From NCBI RefSeq assembly GCF_014639315.1, contig NZ_BMFY01000008.1, forward strand, positions 124,001-188,000: a stretch of DNA of 64,000 nt. Direction: 5' to 3'. Below, one piece after another: positions 39,628-47,241 of the stretch (the first letter of the stretch is position 1; each line of letters starts with the position of its first letter). This DNA comes from Sediminivirga luteola. GTDB taxonomy: Bacteria; Actinomycetota; Actinomycetes; Actinomycetales; Brevibacteriaceae. The translations under genes were made by a program, and so were the position numbers. The notes beneath the pieces are model-generated. The model worked only from the letters and a program-made list of their open reading frames with translations, had not been told where the DNA came from and did not search any database.

Positions 39628-41127
39628 ATGAGGAAAGCGAAGATCGTCGCCACGCTCGGCCCCGCCCAGAAAAGCTACGACGACATCCGCGCGCTGATCG
39701 ATGAGGGCCTGAACGTGGCCCGCTTCAACCTCAGCCACGGTGACTACGAGGCGCATGAGCGCGCCTACCGCTGGGTGCGCCAGGCCGCCGCCGACACCGG
39801 CAGGGCCGTGGGCGTGCTGCTGGACCTGCAGGGACCGAAGATCCGGCTGGGCACCTTCGCCTCCGGGCCGGTGGAGCTGTCCGAGGGCCAGACCTTCACC
39901 ATCACCACGCGCGACGTTCCCGGCGGGCCCGAGGAGGTCGGCACCACGCACCGGCTGCTGCCCCAGGACGTCAACGTCGGCGACCCCCTGCTGCTGGACG
40001 ACGGGCGGGTGCGCCTGCGCGCCATCGAGGTCACCGACACCGACGTGGTCTGCACGGTGGAGGTGCCCGGCACCCTGTCGAACCACAAGGGCCTGAACCT
40101 GCCCGGCGTCGCGGTGACCGTGCCGGCGCTGTCGGAGAAGGACGAGCGGGACCTGCGCTGGGGCCTGAAGATGGGCTTCGACTGGGTGGCGCTCTCCTTC
40201 GTCCGGGACGCCTCCGATGTGGACCGCGTCCGCGAGATCATGGCGGAGGAGGACCGCCGGGTCCCCGTCATCGCCAAACTGGAGAAGCCGCAGGCGGTGG
40301 AGAACCTCCGGGCCATCGTCGACGCCTTCAACGGCATCATGGTCGCCCGCGGCGACCTCGGCGTCGAGCTCCCGCTGGAGCAGGTGCCGATCGTGCAGAA
40401 GCGCGCCGTCGAGCTGTGCCGCCGGCAGGCGAAGCCGGTCATCGTCGCCACCCAGATGCTGGAGTCGATGATCTCCAACCCCCGGCCCACCCGCGCCGAG
40501 GCGAGTGACTGCGCCAACGCGGTCCTCGACGGCGCCGATGCGCTGATGCTCTCCGGGGAGACCTCGGTCGGCGAGTACCCGGTGGAGGCGGTCCGGACCA
40601 TGGCCCGCATCATCGAGTCCACCGAAGAGCATGGCATGGACCGGATCCCGCCGCTCGGCACCCAGCCGCACACCCGCGGCGGAGCCATCACGGCGGCGGC
40701 GCTGCGCGTCGCGCAGCAGCTCGACATCAGCCTGCTGTGCACGTTCAGCCAGTCCGGCGACTCCGTGCGCCGGATGTCCAGGCTCCGCGCCAAGGAGACG
40801 CAGCTGGCCTTCACGCCCGAGGAGGACGTCCGGAATCAGCTGGCCCTCACCTGGGGCGTGGAGACCTATCTGGTGGACACGGTCAAGCACACCGACCAGA
40901 TGGCACGCCAGGTGGACACCGTGCTGCTGGGGGAGGGCCGCGCTCAGGAGGGCGAGCTCGTGGTGATCGTGGCGGGGTCCCCTCCGGGCATCGTCGGCTC
41001 GACGAACGCCCTGCGGGTGCACCGGCTCGGCGATGCCATCAAGGGTGCGGCGCCGGCCTATCGAGACGATTCGGACGCCGATGAGGCGACCAGGGGATAT
41101 CTGCCGGAGACCGGCCGGCTGGCATGA
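39628..41127 (+). CDS. pyk: Pyruvate kinase
   Basis: Last step of glycolysis, transferring phosphate from PEP to ADP. The 499-residue protein has the N-terminal RKAKIVATLGPAQKSYDDI, substrate-site segments LNVARFNLSHG and LLDLQGPKIRLG, the active-site signature VIAKLEKPQAVENL, MVARGDLGVELP and the C-terminal allosteric domain. The start is ATG 39628, 6 bases after a TAGGAT box. Position after lgt matches other actinobacteria. Confidence 0.97.
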   Translation: MRKAKIVATLGPAQKSYDDIRALIDEGLNVARFNLSHGDYEAHERAYRWVRQAAADTGRAVGVLLDLQGPKIRLGTFASGPVELSEGQTFTITTRDVPGGPEEVGTTHRLLPQDVNVGDPLLLDDGRVRLRAIEVTDTDVVCTVEVPGTLSNHKGLNLPGVAVTVPALSEKDERDLRWGLKMGFDWVALSFVRDASDVDRVREIMAEEDRRVPVIAKLEKPQAVENLRAIVDAFNGIMVARGDLGVELPLEQVPIVQKRAVELCRRQAKPVIVATQMLESMISNPRPTRAEASDCANAVLDGADALMLSGETSVGEYPVEAVRTMARIIESTEEHGMDRIPPLGTQPHTRGGAITAAALRVAQQLDISLLCTFSQSGDSVRRMSRLRAKETQLAFTPEEDVRNQLALTWGVETYLVDTVKHTDQMARQVDTVLLGEGRAQEGELVVIVAGSPPGIVGSTNALRVHRLGDAIKGAAPAYRDDSDADEATRGYLPETGRLA

Positions 41128-41143
41128 GGGCCGTACGAGGGTC

Positions 41144-41228
41144 TGGTGCCGGATAAGGGACTCGAACCCTTACGTCTTTCGACAATGCATTTTGAGTGCA
41201 CCGCGTCTGCCAATTCCGCCAATCCGGC
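41144..41228 (-). tRNA. tRNA-Leu (anticodon CAA)
   Basis: Read on the minus strand: acceptor stem GCCGGAT (from 41228) pairs with ATCCGGC, followed by A and an encoded CCA (41146-41144). The T arm reads AGGGTTCGAGTCCCT. The anticodon loop CTCAAAA closes on GTGCA/TGCAT and gives anticodon CAA for the UUG codon. A long variable arm TGTCGAAAGACG marks it as class II. TTG codons are rare in most genes here but commoner in the low-GC lipoprotein gene. Confidence 0.95.
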
Positions 41229-41311
41229 TCACAGGATGACTGGGGCCAAGCATATCCTTGACGGACCGGCCGGCGCCAAACCGGCTGGGAGGACAGCGGT
41301 GACGGGACTAC

Positions 41312-41317
41312 TAGGAT
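41312..41317 (+). promoter_or_regulatory. -10 box of a leaderless promoter for the ANTAR regulator
   Basis: TAGGAT lies 7 bases before GTG 41325, which supports that start over the in-frame ATG 41316 that overlaps the box. Confidence 0.55.
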
Positions 41318-41324
41318 GGTGCGC

Positions 41325-41957
41325 GTGAGCGAAGAGAATCAGAACGGCGAAGAGACGCTTACGGCGGGGCGTCCCGTCCGCCGGGTCGTCGTCGCCGAGG
41401 ACGAGGCGGTCATCCGCCTGGACATCGTGGAGATGCTGCGCGAGGTTGGCTACGACGTCGTGGGCGAGGCAGCCGACGGCGAGTCGGCCATCCGCCTGGC
41501 GGAGGAGCTGCGCCCGGACCTGGTGGTGATGGACATCAAGATGCCCGTGCTCGACGGCATCTCGGCCGCCGAGCGGATCACCTCGGCGCGGATCGCCCCG
41601 GTGGTGCTGCTGACCGCGTTCTCCCAGCGGGAACTCGTCGAGCGCGCCAGGGACGCCGGTGCGATGGCCTATGTGGTGAAGCCCTTCACCGCCAATGACC
41701 TGGTGCCGGCGCTGGAGATCGCGCTGTCCCGCCACACGGAGATCTCCGCGCTGGAGGCCGAGGTGACGGACCTCCAGGAGCGGTTCGAGACCCGCAAGCT
41801 CGTGGACCGCGCCAAGAGCCTGCTCATCTCCTCCATGGGACTGACCGAGCCGGAGGCGTTCCGCTGGATCCAGAAGACCTCCATGGACCGCCGGCTCACC
41901 ATGCGCGAGGTGGCTGAGACCGTCATCAAGCAGATCGGCGAGAAGCAGAAGAGCTGA
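41325..41957 (+). CDS. ANTAR-domain response regulator (PdtaR-like)
   Basis: Response regulator that acts on RNA. The 210-residue protein has a receiver domain (about 20-135) with VVVAEDEAVIRLD, phospho-acceptor Asp70 in LVVMDIKMPVLDG and Lys119 in AYVVKPF, a coiled linker, and a C-terminal ANTAR domain (about 150-205: LVDRAKSLLISSMGLTEPEA, MDRRLTMREVAETV). It corresponds by sequence pattern and location, upstream of polA, to M. tuberculosis Rv1626 (PdtaR), whose kinase is PdtaS and whose ANTAR domain binds hairpin RNA. The kinase gene is not here. Confidence 0.93.
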   Translation: MSEENQNGEETLTAGRPVRRVVVAEDEAVIRLDIVEMLREVGYDVVGEAADGESAIRLAEELRPDLVVMDIKMPVLDGISAAERITSARIAPVVLLTAFSQRELVERARDAGAMAYVVKPFTANDLVPALEIALSRHTEISALEAEVTDLQERFETRKLVDRAKSLLISSMGLTEPEAFRWIQKTSMDRRLTMREVAETVIKQIGEKQKS

Positions 41958-41959
41958 TC

Positions 41960-41983
41960 GCGCCCTAAGCCCGGTCCGGGCGC
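41960..41983. terminator. Hairpin between convergent ANTAR and WYL genes
   Basis: GCGCCC (41960-41965) pairs with GGGCGC (41978-41983) around a 12-base loop, exactly filling the 26-base convergent gap. It has no U-run; possible bidirectional terminator. Confidence 0.4.
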
Positions 41984-42952
41984 TCAGGCCATGCCGGTGC
42001 CGCGCAGCTGCTCGCCGAGGCGCTGCAGCTCGCCGAGCAGTTCCGGCGGGTCGATCACCTGCATCGGCAGGCCCAGCCGGGCCAGGTGAAGAGCGAGGAG
42101 CGAGGCGTCCTCGGCGCCGGTCGTGACGAGCGCGTGGTCCCCGGTGCCGTCCGCCTCCCATGGCTCCACCTGCGCCGCGTTCGGCGGGATGAGCTCGCGG
42201 AGCCGCCCGGGGGAGGCCGCGACGACGACGCGGGCCAGCACCGGGTAGGGCGCTCGCAGCACCGCCTCGCGCACCCGCGCCACCGGATCGGGCACCGGCC
42301 GCTCGCCCACCGGGAACGTGGTGACGTGCAGTCCGGTGATCCGGTCGATCCGGAACGTCCGCCAGTCCTGGCGCAGCAGGCACCAGCCGAACAGATACCA
42401 GCGCCTGGCGAAGACCACCACGCGATAGGGGTCCACCCGCCGCTCCTGGTCCGCTCCCTCTCTGCCGTGATGCCTGAAGCGCACGCTCCGGCCGGTGGCG
42501 GCGGCTTCGGCCAGCAGCGCGACATCCGCATAGGAGGGCGGATCCCCGTCGGCCTGCGCCACGGCGGTGCTGCGATGGATGCGCTCGGCGCGCGCGGCGA
42601 GCTCCGGCGGCATGGTCCGCCGGATCTTCAGCAGGGCGCTCAGCGCCGGCTCATCCATGCCCGACAGGCCCGAGTCCGCGGCCTGGGCCAGCGCGAGCGC
42701 CACTGCCTCGGCCTCATCGGGCTCGAGCACCAGCATCGGCGTCTGCGGGCCGGAGGCCAGGCGGTATCCGCCGCCGGAGCCGGCAGCGGAGTCGATGCGG
42801 TAGCCGAGGGCGCGCAGGCGCTCGACGTCCCGGCGGACGGTCCGCGTCGTCACGCCCAGCCGGCGGGCGAGGTCCTGCGCGCCGATGGCCGCACGTGCCT
42901 GCAGGATGCCCAGGAGGCGCAGGCACCGGCCGAGCGGTTCGGTGTCGGTCAT
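41984..42952 (-). CDS. WYL-domain transcriptional regulator (YafY/DeoR-type HTH)
   Basis: The 322-residue protein has an N-terminal winged HTH (LGILQARAAIGAQDLARRLG, VTTRTVRRDVERLRALGY), a GGGYRL wing motif, a WYL domain (about 140-215: VDPYRVVVFARRWYLFGWCL, RTFRIDRITGL) and a WCX C-terminal domain. WYL proteins bind small or nucleic acid ligands and act as repressors or activators. It is divergent from a DinB-like gene and separated from it by a 19-bp palindrome. ATG 42952 is 6 bases from a TAGGCT box, so the message is likely leaderless. Confidence 0.9.
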   Translation of the reverse strand: MTDTEPLGRCLRLLGILQARAAIGAQDLARRLGVTTRTVRRDVERLRALGYRIDSAAGSGGGYRLASGPQTPMLVLEPDEAEAVALALAQAADSGLSGMDEPALSALLKIRRTMPPELAARAERIHRSTAVAQADGDPPSYADVALLAEAAATGRSVRFRHHGREGADQERRVDPYRVVVFARRWYLFGWCLLRQDWRTFRIDRITGLHVTTFPVGERPVPDPVARVREAVLRAPYPVLARVVVAASPGRLRELIPPNAAQVEPWEADGTGDHALVTTGAEDASLLALHLARLGLPMQVIDPPELLGELQRLGEQLRGTGMA

Positions 42953-42958
42953 GACACC

Positions 42959-42964
42959 AGCCTA
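42959..42964 (-). promoter_or_regulatory. -10 box of the leaderless WYL regulator promoter
   Basis: On the minus strand TAGGCT precedes the ATG (42952) by 6 bases. Confidence 0.5.
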
Positions 42965-42973
42965 GATCCGGTC

Positions 42974-42992
42974 GCGGACAGATCGTGTCCGC
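42974..42992. promoter_or_regulatory. 19-bp palindrome, candidate operator of the WYL regulator
   Basis: GCGGACA-GATCG-TGTCCGC is a perfect inverted repeat with 7-base arms. It lies about 10 bases upstream of the minus-strand -10 box and about 10 bases upstream of a CAGGCT -10-like box (43002-43007) for the DinB-like gene, so a bound protein could affect both promoters. Confidence 0.5.
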
Positions 42993-43059
42993 CGGGGCTG
43001 CCAGGCTGGAGGTGTCGCCGGACCCGGCGACGGCCCGCCGAGGCACCCAAGGAGCCGTG

Positions 43060-43647
43060 ATGCCATTCCTCGCCCCCGGAGTCACCGACGAACGCGACGC
43101 CCATATCGTTTTCCTCGCCCAGCAACTCGAGCAGGTGCGCATCGCCGCCCTCGACCTCGACGAGGACCAGCTGCGCGCCGTGCCCACCACGTCCGCGCTG
43201 AGCCTGGCAGGCCTGCTCGCCCATATCGCCCAGACCACCGCGAACTGGCTCTCCTATATCCACGCGCACGGCGGCGGAGCGGAGACCTCCGGCCTGAGCG
43301 CGCAGGACTTCGACATGGAGCTGGCGGGCTTCTTCTCCGGTGCCGAGATCCCGCCGGATGACGGTGCGCAGCTCCGCGAGCGCCTGCAGCGGGCCGCTGC
43401 CCTGGTGCGGCCAGTGCTCGCGCACGCTGATTTCGACGCCCGCGTGCCGGTGCCGGATGCGCCGTGGTTCCCCGCGGACATCGGCTCCTGGAGCGTCCGC
43501 TGGGTCGCGCATCACCTGATCGCCGAGGTCGCGCGGCACGCCGGGCACGCCGATCTGATCCGCGAGACCCTCGACGGTCAGATCGCCTACGCCCTCAACG
43601 CCCGGGACGCGGGGGAGGAGTTCGACTGGGAGGAGTACGCGCAGTAA
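43060..43647 (+). CDS. DinB-like / mycothiol-dependent maleylpyruvate isomerase-like protein
   Basis: The 195-residue protein is a four-helix-bundle protein of the DinB/MDMPI superfamily: FLAQQLEQVRIAALDLDEDQ, LSLAGLLAHIAQTTANWLSY and VRWVAHHLIAEVARHAGHAD. These supply the His residues (HIA..., H-I-E--RHAGH) that bind a metal in mycothiol or bacillithiol transferases. Substrate unknown. ATG 43060 has AAGGAG 5 bases upstream; the longer in-frame version from 42985 would cover the palindrome and is unlikely. Divergence from a WYL regulator suggests the pair forms a regulator/target module. Confidence 0.8.
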   Translation: MPFLAPGVTDERDAHIVFLAQQLEQVRIAALDLDEDQLRAVPTTSALSLAGLLAHIAQTTANWLSYIHAHGGGAETSGLSAQDFDMELAGFFSGAEIPPDDGAQLRERLQRAAALVRPVLAHADFDARVPVPDAPWFPADIGSWSVRWVAHHLIAEVARHAGHADLIRETLDGQIAYALNARDAGEEFDWEEYAQ

Positions 43648-43675
43648 CCTCGACCTGCGAAGGCAGGTGAGCACC

Positions 43676-44311
43676 ATGACGCAGCAGCAGACCGCCCGGA
43701 TCCTTCTTCACCGGCACGGACGCAGCTATGCCGAGCAGGCGGGCATCACTCTGAAGGACACCCCGTCCCCGCTCTACCGGCTGCTGGTGCTCAGCCTGCT
43801 GCTCTCCGCCCGGATCAGCGGCGACATCGCCGTTCGCGCGGCCCGGGCGCTTTCCTCGGCCGGGTACCGCACGCCCGCCCGGATGGCGGAGGCGAGCTGG
43901 CAGCAGCGCGTGGACGCGCTCGGCCAGGGCGGCTACCGCCGATACGACGAGCGCACCGCGACCATGCTGGGCGATGGCGCCGTGCTGCTCCTGGACCGCT
44001 ATCGCGGGGACCTGCGGCGCCTGCGGGATCAGGCCGGCGAGCCGGACGGCATCCACGCCGCCCTGCAGGAGTTCCCGGGGATCGGGCCGCTGGGGGCCAC
44101 GATCTTCTGCCGCGAGGCGCAGGGAGTCTGGCCGGAGCTGGCGCCCTGCCTGGATCAGAAAGTACTCGACGGGGCACGGAAGCTCGGGCTGCCGGACGAT
44201 CCTGACCGGCTGAGCCGGCTGGTCGAGCGCGATAACCTGCCTCGCTTCGCCGCCGCCTGCGTCCGCGCCGCGCTCAGTGACGAGGTAGTCGCGGACGTGC
44301 GCGCGGGTTAG
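43676..44311 (+). CDS. HhH-GPD base excision protein, endonuclease III-like, no Fe-S cluster
   Basis: The 211-residue protein looks like a distant endonuclease III relative: a helical core (LYRLLVLSLLLSARISGDIA) and a helix-hairpin-helix LQEFPGIGPLGATIF, followed by LAPCLDQKVLDGARKLGL. The catalytic lysine found after the HhH in EndoIII (GRKTA) is not present, the possible catalytic Asp lies in CLDQKV, and the C-terminal four-cysteine iron-sulphur motif is missing. It is therefore a monofunctional glycosylase or a non-catalytic DNA-binding relative. ATG 43676 is preferred; GTG 43667 three codons earlier is possible. Confidence 0.7.
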   Translation: MTQQQTARILLHRHGRSYAEQAGITLKDTPSPLYRLLVLSLLLSARISGDIAVRAARALSSAGYRTPARMAEASWQQRVDALGQGGYRRYDERTATMLGDGAVLLLDRYRGDLRRLRDQAGEPDGIHAALQEFPGIGPLGATIFCREAQGVWPELAPCLDQKVLDGARKLGLPDDPDRLSRLVERDNLPRFAAACVRAALSDEVVADVRAG

Positions 44312-44314
44312 ACT
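44309..44314 (+). promoter_or_regulatory. -10 box upstream of the ABC-F leader
   Basis: TAGACT overlaps the stop codon of the HhH gene. Transcription from about 44321 would give a leader of about 230 bases before the ABC-F gene, the longest predicted 5' UTR in the window. Confidence 0.45.
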
Positions 44315-44493
44315 GGGCTGGTCCTGCCGCCTACCACGAGGTGCCCGTTGAAGCTCTGAGGTCCGTAGACCTGCGCAGCGCGCCGCCGGCTTCTGCCCGG
44401 TCGCCCGCCGTGTGACGACCTCATCGAGCGTACGCACCTGATGGCCCGGATATCCTCCGCCGGCCGACCCCGTCGGCACATGCTCTATGTTCC

Positions 44494-44549
44494 ATGCGCA
44501 CCGCGCAGCGTCTCCATACGTGATTCCATACCGCCAGCACCATGGAGAC
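44494..44549 (+). promoter_or_regulatory. Candidate translation attenuator of the ABC-F gene (short ORF plus SD-hiding hairpin)
   Basis: GTCTCCAT (44510-44517) is the exact reverse complement of ATGGAGAC (44542-44549), which contains the GGAGA ribosome binding site five bases before ATG 44554 and also ATG 44542. A nine-codon ORF, ATG 44494 to TGA 44521-44523, ends within the loop, so a ribosome on it would open the 5' arm. This is the layout of leader-peptide-controlled resistance genes. The short ORF has no clear ribosome binding site of its own. Confidence 0.4.
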
Positions 44550-44553
44550 CATC

Positions 44554-46140
44554 ATGCCGCAGACCCCCGCATCCCTGATCCTGAGCGAGATCACCTTCCG
44601 CCTCCCGCACGGCCCCGCCGTCCTCGACGGCGTGTCCTTCGGGCTCGGCCCCGGCCGGCACGCGCTCATCGGCGCCAACGGCACCGGCAAATCGACCCTG
44701 CTGAAGATCGTCGCCGGCCTGCTCCGCCCGGACTCCGGCGCGGTCCGGGCGCACGGGGAGCTCGGCTATCTGCCGCAGGACCCGGCCGCCGCACCGGACC
44801 GCCCGGTCGCTGCGCTCCTCGGCGTCCAGGCGACGATGCGCGCCCTGGCCGCGATCGAGGCCGGCTCGGTGCGCGAGCAGGACTTCGAGACGGTCGGCGA
44901 TGACTGGGATCTTCCCGAGCGGCTCGACGCGCACCTGTCGCGTCTCGGGCTCTCGGGCCTGGCACTGGACCGGCCGGCCGGGACGCTCTCCGGCGGGGAG
45001 CTCACACTGCTGTCGCTGACCGCCCTGCTGCTCCGGCGGCCGGCCGTGCTGCTGCTCGACGAACCGACGAACAACCTCGATCGTGCGGCCCGTCACCGGC
45101 TCTACGACGCCGTCGCCGCGTTCGCCGGCACGCTGCTGGTCGTCAGCCACGACCGCGAGCTGCTCGACCTGGTGGACGACATCGGGGAGCTGCGCGGCGG
45201 GACGGTCCGCTGGTACGGGGGCGGCTTCACCCACTACCGGGAAACCGTCGCCGCCGAACAGGAGGCTGCGGCGCAGGCCGTGGCGAGCGCCCGGAACGGC
45301 GTGCGGCGGCAGAAGCGCGAACTCGCCGAGCAGCAGACGAAGCAGGCGCGCCGGGACAAGCAGGGCCGAACGCAGGCCGAGTCGCTGCCGCCGATCCTCG
45401 CCGGCACGCGTAAGCGCCGGGCACAGGAGAGCGCGGGACGGCTGAGGGCCGTGCATCGGCAGCGGCTCGACTCCGCACGCGAGACGCTCGAGGAGGCCGA
45501 GACCCGCCTGCGCGAGGACGATGTCATCCGCATCGACCTGCCCGGCACCGAGGTGCCGGGCCGGCGGGAGGTGCTCCGCGCCGCCGGGCTGCGCGCGCCG
45601 CACGGCACCGCCTGGCAGGAGCGACGGCTGGATCTGTCCGTGTGCGGCCCCGAGCGGATCGCGCTCACCGGCCCCAACGGGATCGGCAAGACGTCCCTGC
45701 TGCGGTGCCTGGCCGGCGAGACCGAGCCCGCCGAAGGCAGTGCCGAGGTGCTGGTGCCCATGCGGTATCTGCCGCAGCGCCTGGATCTGCTCGACCCGGA
45801 CGCGAACGTCATCGACAACGTCCGCCGGTTCGCCCCGGGGGCTGACCCCGGCGCTATCCATCACCGGCTGGCGCGGTTCCTGCTGCGCGGGGAGGCCGTG
45901 CGGCGGCCCGCCGGGACGCTCTCGGGAGGCGAGCGGTGGCGAGCCACCCTCGCCTGCCTGCTGCTGGCCGAGCCTGCCCCGCAGCTGCTCGTCCTCGACG
46001 AACCGACCAACAACCTGGACCTCGCCGGCGTCCGGCACCTGACCGAGGCGCTGGCGGCTTTCCGGGGTGCGCTCCTCGTGGTGAGCCACGACCAGAGGTT
46101 CATCGACGACCTTGGCCCAGGCCGCCGGATCGAGCTGTGA
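44554..46140 (+). CDS. ABC-F family ATPase (ribosome protection-like)
   Basis: The 528-residue soluble protein has two ABC domains and no membrane segments. Domain 1: Walker A GANGTGKST (about 39-47), LSGGELTLLSLTALLL, LLLDEPTNNLDRAA. Domain 2: GPNGIGKTS (about 373-381), LSGGERWRATLACLLL, LVLDEPTNNLDLAG. Between them is a long Arg/Lys/Gln-rich linker (about 230-330), the ABC-F arm that reaches into the ribosome. ABC-F proteins act on the ribosome as translation factors or give resistance to macrolides, lincosamides or pleuromutilins; which applies here is unknown. ATG 44554 is preferred because GGAGA lies 5 bases upstream; ATG 44542 is the longer choice. Confidence 0.85.
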   Translation: MPQTPASLILSEITFRLPHGPAVLDGVSFGLGPGRHALIGANGTGKSTLLKIVAGLLRPDSGAVRAHGELGYLPQDPAAAPDRPVAALLGVQATMRALAAIEAGSVREQDFETVGDDWDLPERLDAHLSRLGLSGLALDRPAGTLSGGELTLLSLTALLLRRPAVLLLDEPTNNLDRAARHRLYDAVAAFAGTLLVVSHDRELLDLVDDIGELRGGTVRWYGGGFTHYRETVAAEQEAAAQAVASARNGVRRQKRELAEQQTKQARRDKQGRTQAESLPPILAGTRKRRAQESAGRLRAVHRQRLDSARETLEEAETRLREDDVIRIDLPGTEVPGRREVLRAAGLRAPHGTAWQERRLDLSVCGPERIALTGPNGIGKTSLLRCLAGETEPAEGSAEVLVPMRYLPQRLDLLDPDANVIDNVRRFAPGADPGAIHHRLARFLLRGEAVRRPAGTLSGGERWRATLACLLLAEPAPQLLVLDEPTNNLDLAGVRHLTEALAAFRGALLVVSHDQRFIDDLGPGRRIEL

Positions 46141-46165
46141 AGATCACTCCGCCGGCGCCGTCATG

Positions 46166-46184
46166 TTGGGGTAGTCTAGCCTTA
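46166..46184. promoter_or_regulatory. IdeR/DtxR-type iron box
   Basis: TTGGGGTAGTCTAGCCTTA matches TTAGGTTAGGCTAACCTAA at 14 of 19 positions, with the central TAG-CTA-CC core kept. It contains TAGTCT (46172-46177), a -10-like box, so a bound Fe2+-repressor would block transcription of the siderophore genes. Confidence 0.7.
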
Positions 46185-46242
46185 CTTACTGTCGGCGTCC
46201 TGCGCCGGCGTCCCTAGACCCGTGTCACCTCAGGAGATATCC

Positions 46243-47241
46243 ATGTCCCGTCCCTCACCCTCTCGCTCTGGCATCGCGGCGCTCGCCGCGTGCTTCCTCG
46301 CGCTCAGCGGCTGCGCGGCCGGCGGGGGCGATGACGGGCGCGAAGGCGGCGGCCAGGACGAGGCCTTCGCGACGGTGGAGACCGAGTTCGGCGAGGTCGT
46401 CATCGAGGAACGGCCGGAACGGGTCGTCGCACTGGGCTGGGGCGACGCCGAGATCGCGCTGCAGCTCGGCGTGGAACCCGTGGGCGCCGCCGACTGGATC
46501 GGATTCGGGGAGGACGTCGACGGCATCGGCCCCTGGGTGGAGCACACCTACAGCGAGTCCCCGGAGATCCTCGGCACCATGGAGCTGGACTACGAGGCCG
46601 TGGCCGCGCTGGAACCGGATCTGATCCTCGACGTGAACAGCTCCGGGGAGCAGGAGCGCTACGAGCGGCTGGCGGCGATCGCCGACACCGTCGGCGTGGG
46701 GCCGGGAGGCGCCAACTACCTGACCACCGGCGAGGAGCAGGTCCGGATGATCGGCACGGCGCTGGGGCAGGCCGAACGCGCCGAGGAGATCCTGCAGGAA
46801 CAGGAAGAGGCGTTCGCCGAGGCGGCCGGCCAGCATCCCGAATGGCAGGACCTCACTGTGAGCGTGGTGACCCGCACCTCGGAGGGCTGGGGCGCCTACA
46901 CCCAGGACGGTCGGGTGGAGTTCATGCAGGAACTCGGCTTCACCCTGAACCCGGAGATCGAGGCGCTCGGCGCCGAGGGCGAGTGGAGCGTCAGCCTCTC
47001 CGACGAACAGCTGAGCACGGTCGATGCGGATCTCATCGTCGCCTTCCCCATCTTCATCGGGGAGGAGGAGATCACCGAGGATCCGAGCTGGAACGCGATT
47101 CCCGCCGTCGCCGAGGGACGGGCCCTCGTCATCACCGGTGAGCTGTCCCGGGCGTTCTCCCTCGGCACCCCCGAGGCCCGCGGCTATGCACTGGACCAGC
47201 TCGTCCCGCTCATCGAAGACTCCCTGGGCGGTCAGGCATGA
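46243..47241 (+). CDS. Iron-siderophore ABC transporter substrate-binding lipoprotein
   Basis: Captures ferric siderophore outside the membrane and delivers it to an ABC permease. The 332-residue protein has a signal peptide with lipobox CFLALSGC (Cys about 24), an acidic glycine linker, then a class III periplasmic-binding fold (FecB/FepB type): GEVVIEERPERVVALGWGDA, ALEPDLILDVNSS, YTQDGRVEFMQELGF and LSRAFSLGTPEARGYALDQL. ATG 46243 has AGGAG 6 bases upstream. The iron box upstream predicts induction in iron starvation. No permease or ATPase genes follow. Confidence 0.9.
   Translation: MSRPSPSRSGIAALAACFLALSGCAAGGGDDGREGGGQDEAFATVETEFGEVVIEERPERVVALGWGDAEIALQLGVEPVGAADWIGFGEDVDGIGPWVEHTYSESPEILGTMELDYEAVAALEPDLILDVNSSGEQERYERLAAIADTVGVGPGGANYLTTGEEQVRMIGTALGQAERAEEILQEQEEAFAEAAGQHPEWQDLTVSVVTRTSEGWGAYTQDGRVEFMQELGFTLNPEIEALGAEGEWSVSLSDEQLSTVDADLIVAFPIFIGEEEITEDPSWNAIPAVAEGRALVITGELSRAFSLGTPEARGYALDQLVPLIEDSLGGQA

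Noticed and set aside
41144-41228. tRNA-Leu 3' end as an integration (attB) site
   Set aside because: No duplicated tRNA 3' segment, integrase or foreign block was found on either side.
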